DNA of 64,000 bases, taken from Ctena decussata (Eukaryota > Mollusca > Bivalvia > Lucinida > Lucinidae). A program made the position numbers and the translations under genes. Location of the stretch: positions 53,983,431 to 54,047,430 of the forward strand of contig OZ022509.1 in assembly GCA_963989385.1 (NCBI GenBank). Reading direction: 5' to 3'. The notes below the pieces were generated by a model, which saw nothing but the letters and a program-made list of their open reading frames with translations, was not told the DNA's origin and ran no database searches. Positions 12,114 to 23,049 of the stretch are shown in pieces (position 1 is the first letter of the stretch; each line of letters opens with the position of its first letter).

Positions 12114-12636
12114 AAAAAACCCCAAAAAACAAGAAGCTAGAATCATGGACTTAAATTTTTTCACGCACATACAAGTTGGTTGGAAAAATGCAAAATCTCT
12201 CTTTTTACTGACTATAATAATATATTTGCTATTTTACACAGCATAAACTTTTCTATGATTTTCCTGTAAACTTCATTATTTTTCAGGGCTATTTATCAAT
12301 AAATTTAGTAAACAATAAGCTAGGGGTTCTCAGGTAGTCATTTGTTATGCAGTGACAGATATTATTATATATATTAGTGTTTATTCATTTGTCTAAAGTA
12401 CCTGTTTATAGAAAACAACAAGAATGTGTATTACTAAATTTATTTACAAGATGTTTGGCACTATAGGGACCAGCTCAGCCAGAAATTTGCAAAAACCTTA
12501 GATAATTACCTGTATAAATTTGGTCCAACAGGTAACTAGTCCAAGGATTACATCAGTGCAGTCCGAGTTGGACCAGTCCAAGGTCCAATGGTCTAAGTGA
12601 TTTGGTCCAAGGATTACACTGACCCATATTTATCAA
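12114..12636. other. No gene seen
   Basis: AT-rich; includes a local imperfect repeat of GGTCCAAGGATTACA near 12,540-12,620. Confidence 0.4.
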
Positions 12637-12639
12637 TTG

Positions 12640-14200
12640 TATACGGTCGTCACACTTTTTGAAAGATGTATCTTCTTTTTTTTTTTGGATTCATCACTGT
12701 TGTATACACCTGACTCCATCTGTTACATATACTTTAGTGGTTCCTCTATGGATTTCCATTGTATACATTCGTTACACTTTTTTGGAAAGATGTGCTGTTG
12801 TTGTTTTTTTAAACAGAAATATCCTGTCTACTTCCGTTACACCTCCTGGGATGGGTTTCCCTATATAATACTATTGTATACGTTCGTCACACTTTTTTGG
12901 AAAGATGTGCTGACTTTTTTTTTCCTCACTAGATATATCTTGTCTACATCCGTTACACCTCCTGGTATGGGTTTTCCTATATATTTCTATTGTATACGTT
13001 TGTTACACTTTTTTTTGAAAGATGTCCTGATTTTTTTTTCCTTACTAGATATATCATACTTGTCTACATCCGTTACACCTCCTGAGATGGGTTCCCCTAT
13101 ATATTTCTATTGTATATGTTCGTTACACTTTTTTGAAAGATGTGCTGATTTTTTTTTTCCTGACTTCATTAACTTTTCTTGTCTACATCCGTTACACCTC
13201 CTGGGATGGGTTTTCCTATATATTTCTATTGTATACGTTCGTTACACTTTTTTTGAAAGGTGTTCTGATTTTTTTTCCTCACTAGATATATCTTTCTTGT
13301 CTACATCCGTTACACCTCATGGAATAGATTTTCCTATATATTTCTATTGTATACGTTCGTTACACTTTTTTTGAAAGGTGTTCTGATTTTTTTTCCTCAC
13401 TAGGTATATCTTTCTTGTCTACATCCGTTACACCTCCTGGGATGGGTTTCCCTATATAATACTACTGTATACGTTCGTCACACTTTTTGGAATGATGTGC
13501 TGACTTTTTTTTTCCTCACTAGGTATATCTTGTCTACATCCGTTACACCTCCTGGTATAGGTTTTCCTATGTATTTCTATTGTATACGTTCGTTACACTT
13601 TTTTTGAAAGATGTCCTGATTTATTATTTTCCTCACTAGATATATCATACTTGTCTACATCCGTTACACCTCCTGGGATGGGTTTCCCTATATATTTCTA
13701 TTGTATACGTTCATTACACTTTTTCTGAAAGATGTGCCTGTTTTTTTTTCTGGTATATATTTTTCTTGTCTACATCCGTTACACCTCCTGGGATGGGTTT
13801 TCCTATATATTTCTATTGTATACATTCGTTACACTTTTTTTGAAAGGTGTTCTGTTTTTTTTTTTCGTCACGAGATATATCTTTGCTTGTCTACATCCGT
13901 TACACCTCCTGGGATGGGTTTACCTATATATTCCTATTGTATACGTTAGTTACACTTTTTTTGAAATATGCGCTAATTTTATTTTTGCTCACTAGATATA
14001 TCATACTCGTCTACATCCGTTACACCTCCTGGGATGGGTGCCCTATATATTCCTATTGTATACGTTCGTTACACTTTTTTTGAAAAATGTGCTGTTTTTT
14101 TTTTCCATACTAGAAAAATCTTGTCTACATCGGTTACATCTCCTGGGATGGGTTTCCCTATATATTTCTATTGTATACGTTCGTTACACTTTTTGAATGA
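12640..14200. repeat. Satellite array, about 13 units of ~118 bp
   Basis: Each unit runs TTCTATTGTATACGTTCGTT, a T-rich run, CACTAGATATATC, GTCTACATCCGTTACACC and CTCCTGGGATGGGTTT. Successive CTCCTGG sites fall near 12841, 12959, 13078, 13197, 13315, 13434, 13549, 13670, 13785, 13906, 14025 and 14141. The long plus-strand frames across it are periodicity artefacts. Confidence 0.9.
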
Positions 14201-14644
14201 TAAAAAAAGATGTGCTTATTTTTTTTCAACAGATACATTGGTTTTCCTATCTGGTAATCCTAAGGCTGGAGTGCATTTGTCTACATTTGTCTACACCGTT
14301 ACGGTGTGACGAAATGCGCCCTTCCGGAAATCTGCTCTCCTTTTGTGCACTATATGATACATACACTGATATTTGTGAGAATTGGAACAACAACATACAC
14401 TGATGTTCATGAGATAAAATATATATAGCTAATTATATAGCTAAACCCTCAACCAACTTTAAACCCTCAACCAACTTACATAGTCCTGAACACATGACGT
14501 TACCAGTCATTTCGTAATTTCAAGTTTTTGCCGTTGATCAACACATGACCCTACGGGAGGAGCATAGTGGATCCCGGCTAAGGGTCAGTAGTACAGGACT
14601 ACCAACTTACACAAATGTTAAATAAACAAGAAAACATTTACATA

Positions 14645-14914
14645 TATGGTTGGTTGGTTGATTTGATGCTTAACGTCCACGGTAAACAACTAAGGTCATG
14701 TCGGGACGGTCAGTTAACCTAACCACACTATTCCTGGGCAGGCTTAGACCTCCTAAGCGGTTAACCAGTACTAAGTGCACATACTTTCGCCAGTAACTGA
14801 CAACTGCCCTTCTTGAATCAGCGGAAGGAGAAACGAAAGTATGTGGCCAGACGGGGATTCGAACCCAGGACCTCTGACTTACGAGTCAGGTGCCCTACCG
14901 ATTGCGCTACCCGG
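14645..14914 (-). mobile_element. tRNA-derived SINE, copy 1
   Basis: On the minus strand it starts GCCGGGTAGCGCAATCGG (A-box like), then the B box GGGTTCGAATCCC, a conserved body, and a tail ending in CCAACCAACCA. Flanked by CATTTACATA (14635-14644 and 14915-14924). Pol III promoter boxes plus the duplication identify a SINE. Confidence 0.88.
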
Positions 14915-14939
14915 CATTTACATAAATGGACTAAGAGTA

Positions 14940-15175
14940 TTTTTTACCCTTGAAGCACCAAAAACTCACCACCAACAACAAAGCAGTCAACAAAATTTAC
15001 ATTAACTTTGCAAGTTTTAAGAGTTTTCTGTCCAAGCAATATCATTTGGAGAATTAAAACACTAGAGGGCAAACAGTGTAGATCAAGATGAGGTGACTCA
15101 TTATAAGCTGCCTCACCTAGATCTACGCTGTGTGCAAATTCAAAAGTTTCCATTTTTTTGTGCTTTAAGGGTTAA
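14940..15175. mobile_element. TIR-C MITE
   Basis: Ends ACCCTTGAAGCACCAAAA and TTTGTGCTTTAAGGGTTAA, with a central hairpin CAGTGTAGATCAAGATGAGG / CCTCACCTAGATCTACGCTG. No coding capacity. Confidence 0.65.
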
Positions 15176-15524
15176 GGTGGGTTTTAATCCTCTAGAACAA
15201 TCACAAAACTGTAGACAGATCTAGATTTTGGGGATTGTTTTGGAAGGGCAAAACCTTGTCATACATGAGCGTAAACAAATCAATAAGGTACTACAGTTAC
15301 AAATATCCTAATAATAATTGTTAATAGTATGAAACAAAACCTGTTGCTTATTTGAAAGCTCACAAAGAAAATAAAAACTGTATTATTTCTGCATGTTGAA
15401 ATACAGGGTTAACACCTGTTACTTGAGAAACATTTTCTATTCTGCCATTAAAACAAGTTTTTAATCAAAAATTGGAAATTTGAGTTTTTTTAAGCATTTG
15501 AAAATTTTTAAGCCAAAATGAAAC

Positions 15525-15680
15525 AAGACCTGTCAGCTGGACAGGATAGCTCGCCTGACAGCACCTTGCCCATCACCTAAAAAACTTTAACGTAAAACTT
15601 TAACATTTTGCTAACACCAATGCCACCGCCGGGGGTAATGCAATAGCTCTTCCAGTAATTTCATACAGGCGAGCTAAAAA
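15525..15680 (+). mobile_element. Short PEARL-type derivative
   Basis: GGATAGCTCGCCTGACAGC... and ...AATAGCTCTTCC...CAGGCGAGCTAAAAAA ends, without the tandem core. Similar to 51,249-51,414. Confidence 0.55.
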
Positions 15681-15961
15681 ATGACACAAACAAAAACTTC
15701 TCAAAATTTTTCAGAACTTGTACTGGTATTAATAAGGTATTAAATACATCAGAAAGCAAACTAATGTATATCTATTTTCCCACTTTATAAGCAAAAACTA
15801 AACTTCTGGAAGCCCTGACCTCTGTTGGAAAGGGCAACGAAAATGAAAATAGCAGAGTTGCTGCCCCTGAAAGTGAAATCATTCACCTTAAATGTGTAAT
15901 CTTAAAGTCATAGCTTCAAATTATTTAATTTTGCAATTAGGGGATAACTGTATTGAAATTC

Positions 15962-16083
15962 GTCATTTGGGGAGGTAAATAGTCGGTTTTATGGTCGGAA
16001 ATTTCGTTTTACGGCGACGCGCCAGCGGAGCCATAAAACGAAATTTGTGACCATAAAACCGACGATTTACCTCCCCAAATGAC
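15962..16083. repeat. 122-bp palindrome
   Basis: GTCATTTGGGGAGGTAAAT and ATTTACCTCCCCAAATGAC end a nearly perfect inverted repeat whose loop is about CGGCGACGCGCCAGCGGAGCC. Confidence 0.8.
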
Positions 16084-16274
16084 AATTTTTAATATAGTTA
16101 TCCCCATTCTAATGCACTTTTTCACATTTTCAGCTTTCAAAGTGTACTTCTTTGCACCCATTGCAAGCGCTTTCAGGATATACTGTCGCAAATATTTGAC
16201 GTTATCCAATCAGACGTCGCGTTACTTACGCAAGTGCATTAGAATGTCTAATTTAACTCTAATTAAATGTTTCA

Positions 16275-16330
16275 GCCAAAGGCCTTCTTCAGTAAAACAA
16301 AGTTCCACTTTACTGAAGAAGACCTTTGGC
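16275..16330. repeat. 56-bp hairpin
   Basis: GCCAAAGGCCTTCTTCAGTA and TACTGAAGAAGACCTTTGGC arms around a short spacer. Confidence 0.7.
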
Positions 16331-16639
16331 GGAAATATTTAAATGGAGTGAAATTAAACATGATTAGTTCTTCCTCATCTTTCCCAAGTGGAAAAAGTTT
16401 AAAAATGCAGGGGTGATTGAAAAACTCCAGCTTTACCCTTGAACATTGATCCCGACCAAACGTAGTGTGTGGCGCTGGAAAAAATTTAGTATTTAATTAT
16501 ATCATCTGTTTCAAGGCAAGATTTCTATGACAGTTTACGATTCAAAAGCATTCCACTTCCAAGGGAATTCAAACCTGGACCACTAGTTTAGCAGGCCAGT
16601 GGTAAACTCACCAAGCTATCGTATTTCTTAATTTATAAG

Positions 16640-16895
16640 ACAGATTTCAACCCCGCCAAAACACTCCCAAACATCTAGATTCATCTTATAGGGTTTTCCC
16701 TTCTAAAACAATTCCAAAACTCTAGATCCATCTTAAAACCTTCTAAAACAATTCCAAAACTCTAGATCCATCTTTAAGATGGATCTAGAGTTTTGGGATT
16801 GTTTTAGAAGGGATCTAGATTTTCTGTATTGTTTTAGAAGGGAATATAAAGGTGGATCTAGATTTTTGGGATTGTTTTAGAAGGGAAAACTCCCA
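16640..16895. repeat. PAL-B cluster
   Basis: Several head-to-head copies of CCAAAACTCTAGATCCATCTT and its complement. PAL-B copies also occur near 17,490-17,575, 19,905-19,985, 20,630-20,710, 28,795-28,870, 33,540-33,610, 44,400-44,480, 44,660-44,765, 45,300-45,430 and 55,070-55,160. Confidence 0.65.
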
Positions 16896-17072
16896 TCTTA
16901 TAGCAGAATGTAGGCATTCAAAGTCATTCTAAAGATGAAAAAGCACAAACTTGTAGCCATATAAATATGGTACCAGTGCTCAAGACTGAAAATCTTTATC
17001 CTGGCTTCTCTGAAAATGTGAATCCCCAGACTTCACAGCCATACTTCCACGTGGCGGTATTATTTGTATTCA

Positions 17073-17350
17073 CTATTTTTCATGAGAACCCTCGTGTCTT
17101 CTCAGCCGCCATTTCTCAGCAAACTGCTTCCCACAGATTTCACAGCTGTGTTGTTTCTCATCCGTATGAGAGCGACGGTGTCTGTAAAATGTTGACATAT
17201 CACTGTAACTTTTCCCGCAGAGGTCACAGTTGTAAGGTTTCTCTCCAGTATGTGCTCTTTCGTGTATGACCAAAACAGAATGCCTCGTACAGACTTTAGT
17301 ACAGAACCTACAGGCGTACAGCTTCACCTTTGGATCACCTTCCACACCAT
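17073..17350 (-). CDS. E13: alternative 3' terminal exon, three C2H2 fingers, last in array
   Basis: 92 residues. Acceptor TTTTTTCTTCCAG preceded by GACTAAC with its branch A 23 nt from the end of the AG. Lead DGVEGDPKVKLYA. Finger 1 is CRFC...HERAH with R,S,V,I and Cys instead of the core Phe. Finger 2 is CDLC...HRRSH with D,S,T,R. Linker TDEKQHS. Finger 3 is CEIC...HEGSH with E,W,R,R. Tail EK, stop TGA. No further zinc-finger exon was seen in the 17 kb downstream, so this is probably the 3' end of the array; a more distant member outside the window cannot be excluded. Confidence 0.88.
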
Positions 17351-17489
17351 CTGGAAGAAAAAAGAAACTTTTGTTAGTCAAAAGTCTACATAACATAATT
17401 ATCTGGCTATAAGAAGGGGTTTTCTCTCAGCAAAAGTACTGGTAAATATGTAAATCTGTTATGTGCTATTTGGCTGTTAGATAGATTTT

Positions 17490-17575
17490 TCTCTTCCAAA
17501 ACAATTCCAAAAATCTAGATCCATCTTACAAGATGCATCTAAATTTTTGGGATTGTTTTGGAGGATAAAACTGCC
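17490..17575. repeat. PAL-B palindrome
   Basis: CCAAAACAATTCCAAAAATC pairs with ATTTTTGGGATTGTTTTGG around CTAGATCCATCTTACAAGATG. It lies in the intron space just upstream of the E13 acceptor. Confidence 0.65.
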
Positions 17576-17579
17576 ATCT

Positions 17580-18630
17580 TATGACCAAATAGATATGGTA
17601 TATCAGGGTTGCCACTAATTTCCCTGATTGTTCTCTGATTTTTTCCCCTACATTTTCAAATTTTTCATATCTTTAACAGCTCCAAAATTTGATTATATTG
17701 AGTATACGCGGTAATTTTTGCGGGTATGTAACACTTCAAAACTGGGAGTTACTCTTCAAAAATAATGGATTTGCTAGCAAAATAATGAATTTGCACCCTG
17801 CAAGCAAATTCATTCCTTTAAAAGTAAACCCGTATGAGGAGGAAGGAACACCTCTGTGCAGGATCTTTCAATATATGAAAAATAACAAGATTTTTTAAAA
17901 AGTTGTCAAATGTGATACATTTTCACATTTTATTCATAAAACACCAATTTTATTTTGAGGGTGTATGATAATCTGCATTGAGGTATGTGCTGGTCTGTGG
18001 TGAGGTCTGTAAAGATCTATGGTAGCCTGTGACAATCTGTGGTATTTAGAAGGTGGATGACAGAAGACATCCTAGCCTAACTCAACTGTGTTTTGAACCC
18101 TTCTCCAATGCAGCCATTCATCTGAGCTGAACTTGTAGCCTTGTCATAGAGGTGCACCATGGTGGGAATTAGATTTGTATTTATATTGTTCTTCTGCATG
18201 GTGGCACATGGGGCAACATGCCATACCTTGTCAAAGGTGTTTTTGAAATCAACGAAGACATGGTACAGGTTTTCCAGCTAAAACATCTAGATGGCTCTAG
18301 ATTTTTAGGGTCCCTCTTGTAACACTGATCTAGAAAACCCTTTATGATATTAATCCAAATGCACCCACCCCCTCTTCCACCTATTTTCCAAAAATAATAA
18401 TAAATCTGATTTTTTTTCAGTCATACAAAGGTAAACATGAATTCTTGTTCACTGCTCTGGAGGATAAAGTTCTTCCAAAATGGGGTCCACTCTTCAAGGA
18501 AAAAATTTTCTCGTAGGAGCAAATTCTTTCCTTTAAGAACTGCCCTTATTTAGGAGGCAAAAAAGGAAAACAGTAGAACTGCTTCATCAGAAAGTATCGG
18601 TATTACTATTCACCTTAATACTGTTTATCA
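17580..18630. other. Intronic sequence between E12 and E13, no gene seen
   Basis: AT-rich; a short TCTGTGGTGAGGTCTGT-like direct repeat sits near 17,985-18,050. Nothing coding is supported. Confidence 0.4.
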
Positions 18631-18634
18631 CAAG

Positions 18635-18814
18635 TACAGTAGAACTTCAATGGTTCAAACAGGCTTGGGACTATGAAATTAGTTCCAGCCAAAGGTAGTT
18701 CTAGCCATCCAGGGTTGGTTTCTATATAAACTGATCTCTAGGGACCCATCAACGAGTTCTAGCCAGGCAGGGTAAACAAGCTATCAGGATTTGAGCCACT
18801 GAAGTTCTACTGTA
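18635..18814. mobile_element. Mariner/pogo-like MITE
   Basis: Ends TACAGTAGAACTTCAATGG and CACTGAAGTTCTACTGTA form an inverted repeat starting and ending at TA, as expected for Tc1/mariner/pogo target sites. 180 bp. Confidence 0.75.
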
Positions 18815-18985
18815 TTTTGGCAGTGATTGATTTACTACTCTCTAGAAGCTCTAAATAATGCCCCTTCTTTTCGTAAATTGTAAAACCCCTGGGGTGTTTA
18901 ATAGGATTAATGCAGTAACATAAACATATAATTATGGTTATCCCAGTTATATTGTTAAAAGCAGAATAAAATGAAATTACAGTAT

Positions 18986-19272
18986 TTAAACAAACAAGTT
19001 GGAATGTGAAGCCTGGTGTCGTTTCAACTGCCAATTCTCAGGAAATTTCTTCCCACAGATTTCACAGGTATGCCGTTTCTCATCAGTATGGGAACGCCGG
19101 TGTCGGGAAAATGCTGACATATCGCTGTAACTTTTTCCACAAAGCTCACAGTTGTAAGGTTTCTCTCCAGTATGCAGTCTCTCATGGGCGACCAAACTAG
19201 AAGGCCTTGTACAGACTTTATCACAGAACCTGCAGGCATTTACTGGAAATTTTACTCCTAACTCAACACCAT
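18986..19272 (-). CDS. E12: alternative 3' terminal exon, three C2H2 fingers
   Basis: 95 residues. Acceptor TTTATCTTCCAG with GACTAAC 22 nt before the end of the AG. Lead DGVELGVKFPVNA. Finger 1 is CRFC...HERLH with R,S,S,A and Cys in place of the core Phe. Linker TGEKPYN. Finger 2 is CELC...HRRSH with D,S,A,R. Linker TDEKRHT. Finger 3 is CEIC...HQASH with E,W,Q,R. Tail SNLFV, stop TAA. Shares with E13 the whole architecture and most residues. An ATTAAA at 18897-18902 (minus strand) is a possible poly(A) signal about 85 bp past the stop. Confidence 0.88.
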
Positions 19273-19330
19273 CTGGAAGATAAAGAAACACTAGTTAGTC
19301 GAAGCTCTACACGTACAGTCAAACTTGATA

Positions 19331-19555
19331 TGAGCCACGACACGAGAAAACCAACAAAGTGGTTGTGCGCCAAGAGCAGACTCAGATCAGCCTTGGCACC
19401 CCCCTAGTCTAATCAATTTCATCGTTGAGTGCTTAAAGGGTAGCTCAGGGATGCAAACAGCGAAGACTCTGATCAGACTGGGTGGATGCCCAGGCTGATC
19501 TGAGTCTTTGCTGGCTGCACATGCCAGTTTGTTGGTTTTGTCGTGTCACGGCTCA
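19331..19555. mobile_element. FB-A fold-back MITE
   Basis: TGAGCCACGACACGAGAAAA at one end and TTTTGTCGTGTCACGGCTCA at the other; inner arms contain ACTCAGATCAGCC / GGCTGATCTGAGT. It lies 58 bp upstream of the E12 acceptor. Confidence 0.75.
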
Positions 19556-19574
19556 TATCTTGAAAACTGATATC

Positions 19575-19800
19575 ACAAAGTATCCTCTTTTATCAAAGAA
19601 TATAGTTTGGCTACATTTCCTATTTTTATTTACATTTCAACTTCTTTATCTTAAACTACTGATATCTAAAAGTAAATTTTCTGGGACCAAAAATTTTACT
19701 TTGAGATATCAGTAGTTCAAGATAACATTACCAGAAAATTTACTTTGAGATATCAGTAGTTTGGGATAAATTTTGACTTTGAGATATGGAGAGTTGACTG
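19575..19800. repeat. GATATCTC-type inverted-repeat element
   Basis: Contains ACTTTGAGATATCAGTAGTT repeats in both orientations. A fuller relative lies at 38,175-38,405. Confidence 0.6.
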
Positions 19801-20214
19801 TATATGTAAAGTGCAAATTTTAAGAATGGTCAGCCATCAACAACAAGTCTTTTAAACCACATAGGTATTCCATGGTTATTCATTATATGCTTGGGATGCT
19901 TGCGTCCAAAACAACCACAAAAATCTAGAGCCATCTCAAAAGAAGGATCTACATTTTTGGGATTGTTTTGGAAAAGGAAAAAACATCTTATTGTAGAATT
20001 GCATGTCTGGTTTAGATATCTGGGGTCATTCTAAACACAGTCTTATAACTGAAAAAATATAACATTTCAGCAAGGCCCCTTACTAGATTCTGATGTATTA
20101 AAGTACATACTTTATTCTCTATTATTGATAAACATACAGAGATGCAATGCTCTCAGTAGAAATTAAAGCAAATGTGGATCAGTATCTTTACTCCTCATGT
20201 AAGCAGCTCTTGTG

Positions 20215-20262
20215 TGTGTTTGTGTGTGTGGGGGGGGGGGGGGGGGGAGGGGAGGAAGAGAT
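20215..20262. repeat. (TG)n then poly-G tract
   Basis: GTGTGTTTGTGTGTGTG runs into about 19 consecutive G bases. The short ORFs here are low-complexity artefacts. Confidence 0.85.
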
Positions 20263-21092
20263 CAATAAATTGGGGTATAAAGATAAAAGAACACACATGC
20301 TATGTTCTGTATGTGTAGAAAAATATAACAATTTACTACACAAGAAAAAATCTACAAAACAAAAAACAATAAGAATGTAATGCAATAAGAATGTAATGTT
20401 TCATTCAATAATGAACAAATAAAGCAAATTGTTCTGAGAATTTAAGGTTTTCCTTGGTAGAAGGCCATCAGCTTGGGGACCTCCCCAACTAATGGTCTTC
20501 TTCTTAAAATGTATTTTTTTTTCCTTTCTTTCTTTTTCTATAAACTCTATGTAATTCTCAGTAATGACCAGAATTTCCAAATTTGTCTTCTGTAATTCTT
20601 CTTTTAGATAGTTTTTTCTCTTCTGGAGCAATCTAAAAATTCTACTAATTATAGAATTTTTGAGATCCATCTTGTAAGAAGGATCTAGATTTTTGGGACA
20701 GTTTTGAGAAGAAAAAAACTTTGATATCAACAAATAAATATGATATAGTTTTGATATCATTATGCAACAAGACCTGTTGCTCATTTGAAAGATCTACACA
20801 TTAATAACTTAAGGAGGCTCAACACTTTTAACAAAGAAAATTAAAATTATATTATTTCTGCCCTATTTTTATTTTTTTCAAGTCAAGGCACTTTATTTCC
20901 TCATTCCATACAAAAATGACACACGAGAAACAAATTCACAAGGCTAGGTGTAGCATAAATATTCATGCATGAGCGAACTAGATACACAAACAAATAACAA
21001 GGCTACAACAATAGCATTTAATAAATAATAAATACGACCAGATGAGTGTTTCATATATGAAAACTCTACTCACATTTATCACATTTATGTAC

Positions 21093-21554
21093 TAGAGGTG
21101 CAACGATTCACTTCGATGCATCGAAAATCCGGTTCACAAGGGCCGATTCGATTCCGATAACAACTTCACTAATTTCGATTCGATTCACAACCCCCCGCAT
21201 GGGCCCTCAATTAAAACGGAAGTCCGTGTTTTAGACCCGCTCTTAATATTATAACCCGTTTATAACGTAACATACGATTGGTCAGTAATAATTAGGTCAT
21301 CCAATCAATACGGGTGTTTCGTTTCCTTATCGGTAGGGTTATCAAAATGGCGTCTAACGATGACTCGCAGAAACCTGTGTTCAAAGATGCACCCCTAAGA
21401 TAAATAGAAGTGTAAATAAAACAAAATAAAGTGATAAACATGATGAATTAAGGTAGCATAAAATCAATCATGAATCGAATCGAATTAATCGAATCGAGGT
21501 GTCTGAAATCGAAATCGAATCGAATCGGTCGTTGGGTGAATCGTTGCAGCTCTA
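21093..21554. mobile_element. Non-autonomous hAT-type element with 8-bp target duplication
   Basis: Ends TAGAGGTGCAACGATTCAC and GTGAATCGTTGCAGCTCTA; flanked by TTATGTAC at 21085-21092 and 21555-21562. Subterminal repeats of TCGATTCGATT occur on both sides. 462 bp, no transposase. Confidence 0.87.
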
Positions 21555-21599
21555 TTATGTACAGTATATTGATTTTTTATCTACACTGATGTACATGTA

Positions 21600-22025
21600 C
21601 AGTATATTGAATGTATATATACAGTATATTGTTTTGGAAGAGAATAATCCATTCTACAGTGGAATTACACATAACTGATTTATACATATGCAGTAATTTC
21701 GGAAGGGTAAACCTCTCTTCTTACCGTAAAAATTCTAAAAGTTGAGACACCTAAAATAGTTACCATTGTTGTCCTAGAAATTAAACCGATTGGTTTTTCA
21801 ATGTGAAATGTATCTACTGTAATGGCATATATATTGGGACACCTAAAATTAAGGGATTTTCCAATTTGGAACAAATGGAAAATTCATTTTCTTAGGTGTC
21901 CCAATACTTAAGCACATTAGCCTTAATGTGCCTAAATTTTGGGACACTTAAACTAATTTTCCATTTAGGACAAATGGAAAATTCATTATTCTAGGTGTCC
22001 CAATACTTAAGCACATTAGGATAAG
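21600..22025. repeat. Repeated AGGTGTCCCAATACTTAAG segments
   Basis: Around 21,840-22,020, AACAAATGGAAAATTCATT plus AGGTGTCCCAATACTTAAGC occurs twice as a direct repeat of about 120 bp, with inverted GTGTCCCAA/TTGGGACAC motifs. Confidence 0.6.
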
Positions 22026-22037
22026 AGCTGCAGATGG

Positions 22038-22308
22038 TTGGTTGGTTGATTTGATGCTTAACGTCCACGGTAAACAACTAAGGTCATGTCAGGACGGTCA
22101 GTTAACCTAACCACACTGTTCCTGGGCAGGCTTAGACCTCCTAAGCGGTTAACCAGTACTAAGTGCACATACTTTCGCCAGTAACTGACAACTGCCCTTC
22201 TTGAATCAGCGGAAGGAGAAACGAAAGTATGTGGCCAGACCGGGTTTCGAACCCAGGACCTCTGACTTATGAGTCAGGTGCCCTACCTATTGCGCTACGC
22301 GGCCCGGC
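22038..22308 (-). mobile_element. tRNA-derived SINE, copy 2
   Basis: Same family as 14,645. Flanked by AGCTGCAGATGG at 22026-22037 and 22309-22320. B box GGGTTTCGAACCC-like on the minus strand, with slight decay. Confidence 0.88.
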
Positions 22309-22324
22309 AGCTGCAGATGGAATG

Positions 22325-22405
22325 GCAAACAGTGTATGCCTTGATCAGACTGCTACTGCAGGAGCAGTCTGATCTGGATCTGCAATGTTTGCTCAGACCT
22401 GTCTG
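22325..22405. repeat. Hairpin MITE
   Basis: GATCAGACTGCTACTGCAGGAGCAGTCTGATC is the core of a hairpin with GGCAAACAGTGT / GCAATGTTTGC outer arms. Similar hairpins at 40,690-40,815 and 46,320-46,387. Confidence 0.65.
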
Positions 22406-22485
22406 TTGCAATACATAGAATTTTTATGTAATATATAGAATTTTTTGGTATCAACGAATAATCACAGTTCTACTGAGTGGCTGTA

Positions 22486-22778
22486 TTATTTGAATTCCAA
22501 ATTGACATGTGAAACCTGGTGTCTTCTCATCTGCCATTTCTCAGAAAATTTCTTCCCACAGATTTCACAGACAATCCGTTTCTCATCCGTATGAGAGCGA
22601 CGATGTCGGTACAATGCCGGAATATTGTTGTAACTTTTTTGGCAAAAATCACAGTAAAATGGTGGTTTCTTTCCAGTATGTGTTCTCTCATGCTTGGCCA
22701 AAACAGAAGGACCCGAACAGACTATTTGACAGAACCTGCAGATACTCAGCTTATATTTTACTCCACCCACAATGCCCT
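22486..22778 (-). CDS. E11: alternative 3' terminal exon, three C2H2 fingers
   Basis: 97 residues. Acceptor TTTCTCTTCCAG preceded by GACTAAC. The first codon is xAG (Glu); lead EGIVGGVKYKLSI. Finger 1 is CRFC...HERTH with G,S,V,K and a Cys where the core Phe normally sits (C-x2-C-x3-C). The linker TGKKPPFY is one residue longer than TGEKPYx and has Lys for Glu. Finger 2 is CDFC...HRRSH with N,P,A,R; a Pro in the helix is unfavourable. After the linker TDEKRIV, finger 3 is CEIC...HQVSH with E,W,Q,R. Tail VNLEFK. Most diverged of the three-finger set, but still open. Confidence 0.86.
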
Positions 22779-23049
22779 CTGGAAGAGAAAGAAACACTAG
22801 TTAGTCAAAGCTCAATATTTAATAATATTCTTGATTGCTACTCCTCCTCAATTTCGAGTTTCTCTGACTTTTTTCAGATTTTATTCCAGACATTTTCATT
22901 TTTTCCATATTTTACCTTTCGAATGGTAAAATATGGAAAATTTGAAAATGTCTGGGAAATATTTCCAAAACTTTTTTAAAATTTTCCATATTTTACCTGA
23001 TTTCTCCCAGACATTTTCAATTTTTACCTGATTTTTCCCAGACATTTTC

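Noticed and set aside
12640..14200. CRISPR array
   Set aside because: Units are contiguous 118-bp tandem repeats without unique spacers, in eukaryotic DNA.
12637..14309. Long overlapping plus-strand ORFs rich in YIRYTSWDG-like repeats
   Set aside because: They follow the 118-bp satellite period, appear in several frames, and lack any family resemblance or start context.
14850..14917. tRNA gene
   Set aside because: A and B boxes are present, but the body continues into a SINE with target duplications and the cloverleaf is not complete.
22509..22979. 156-codon plus-strand ORF opposite E11
   Set aside because: Antisense shadow of the zinc-finger exon; similar shadows occur opposite E4, E10, E12 and E13.
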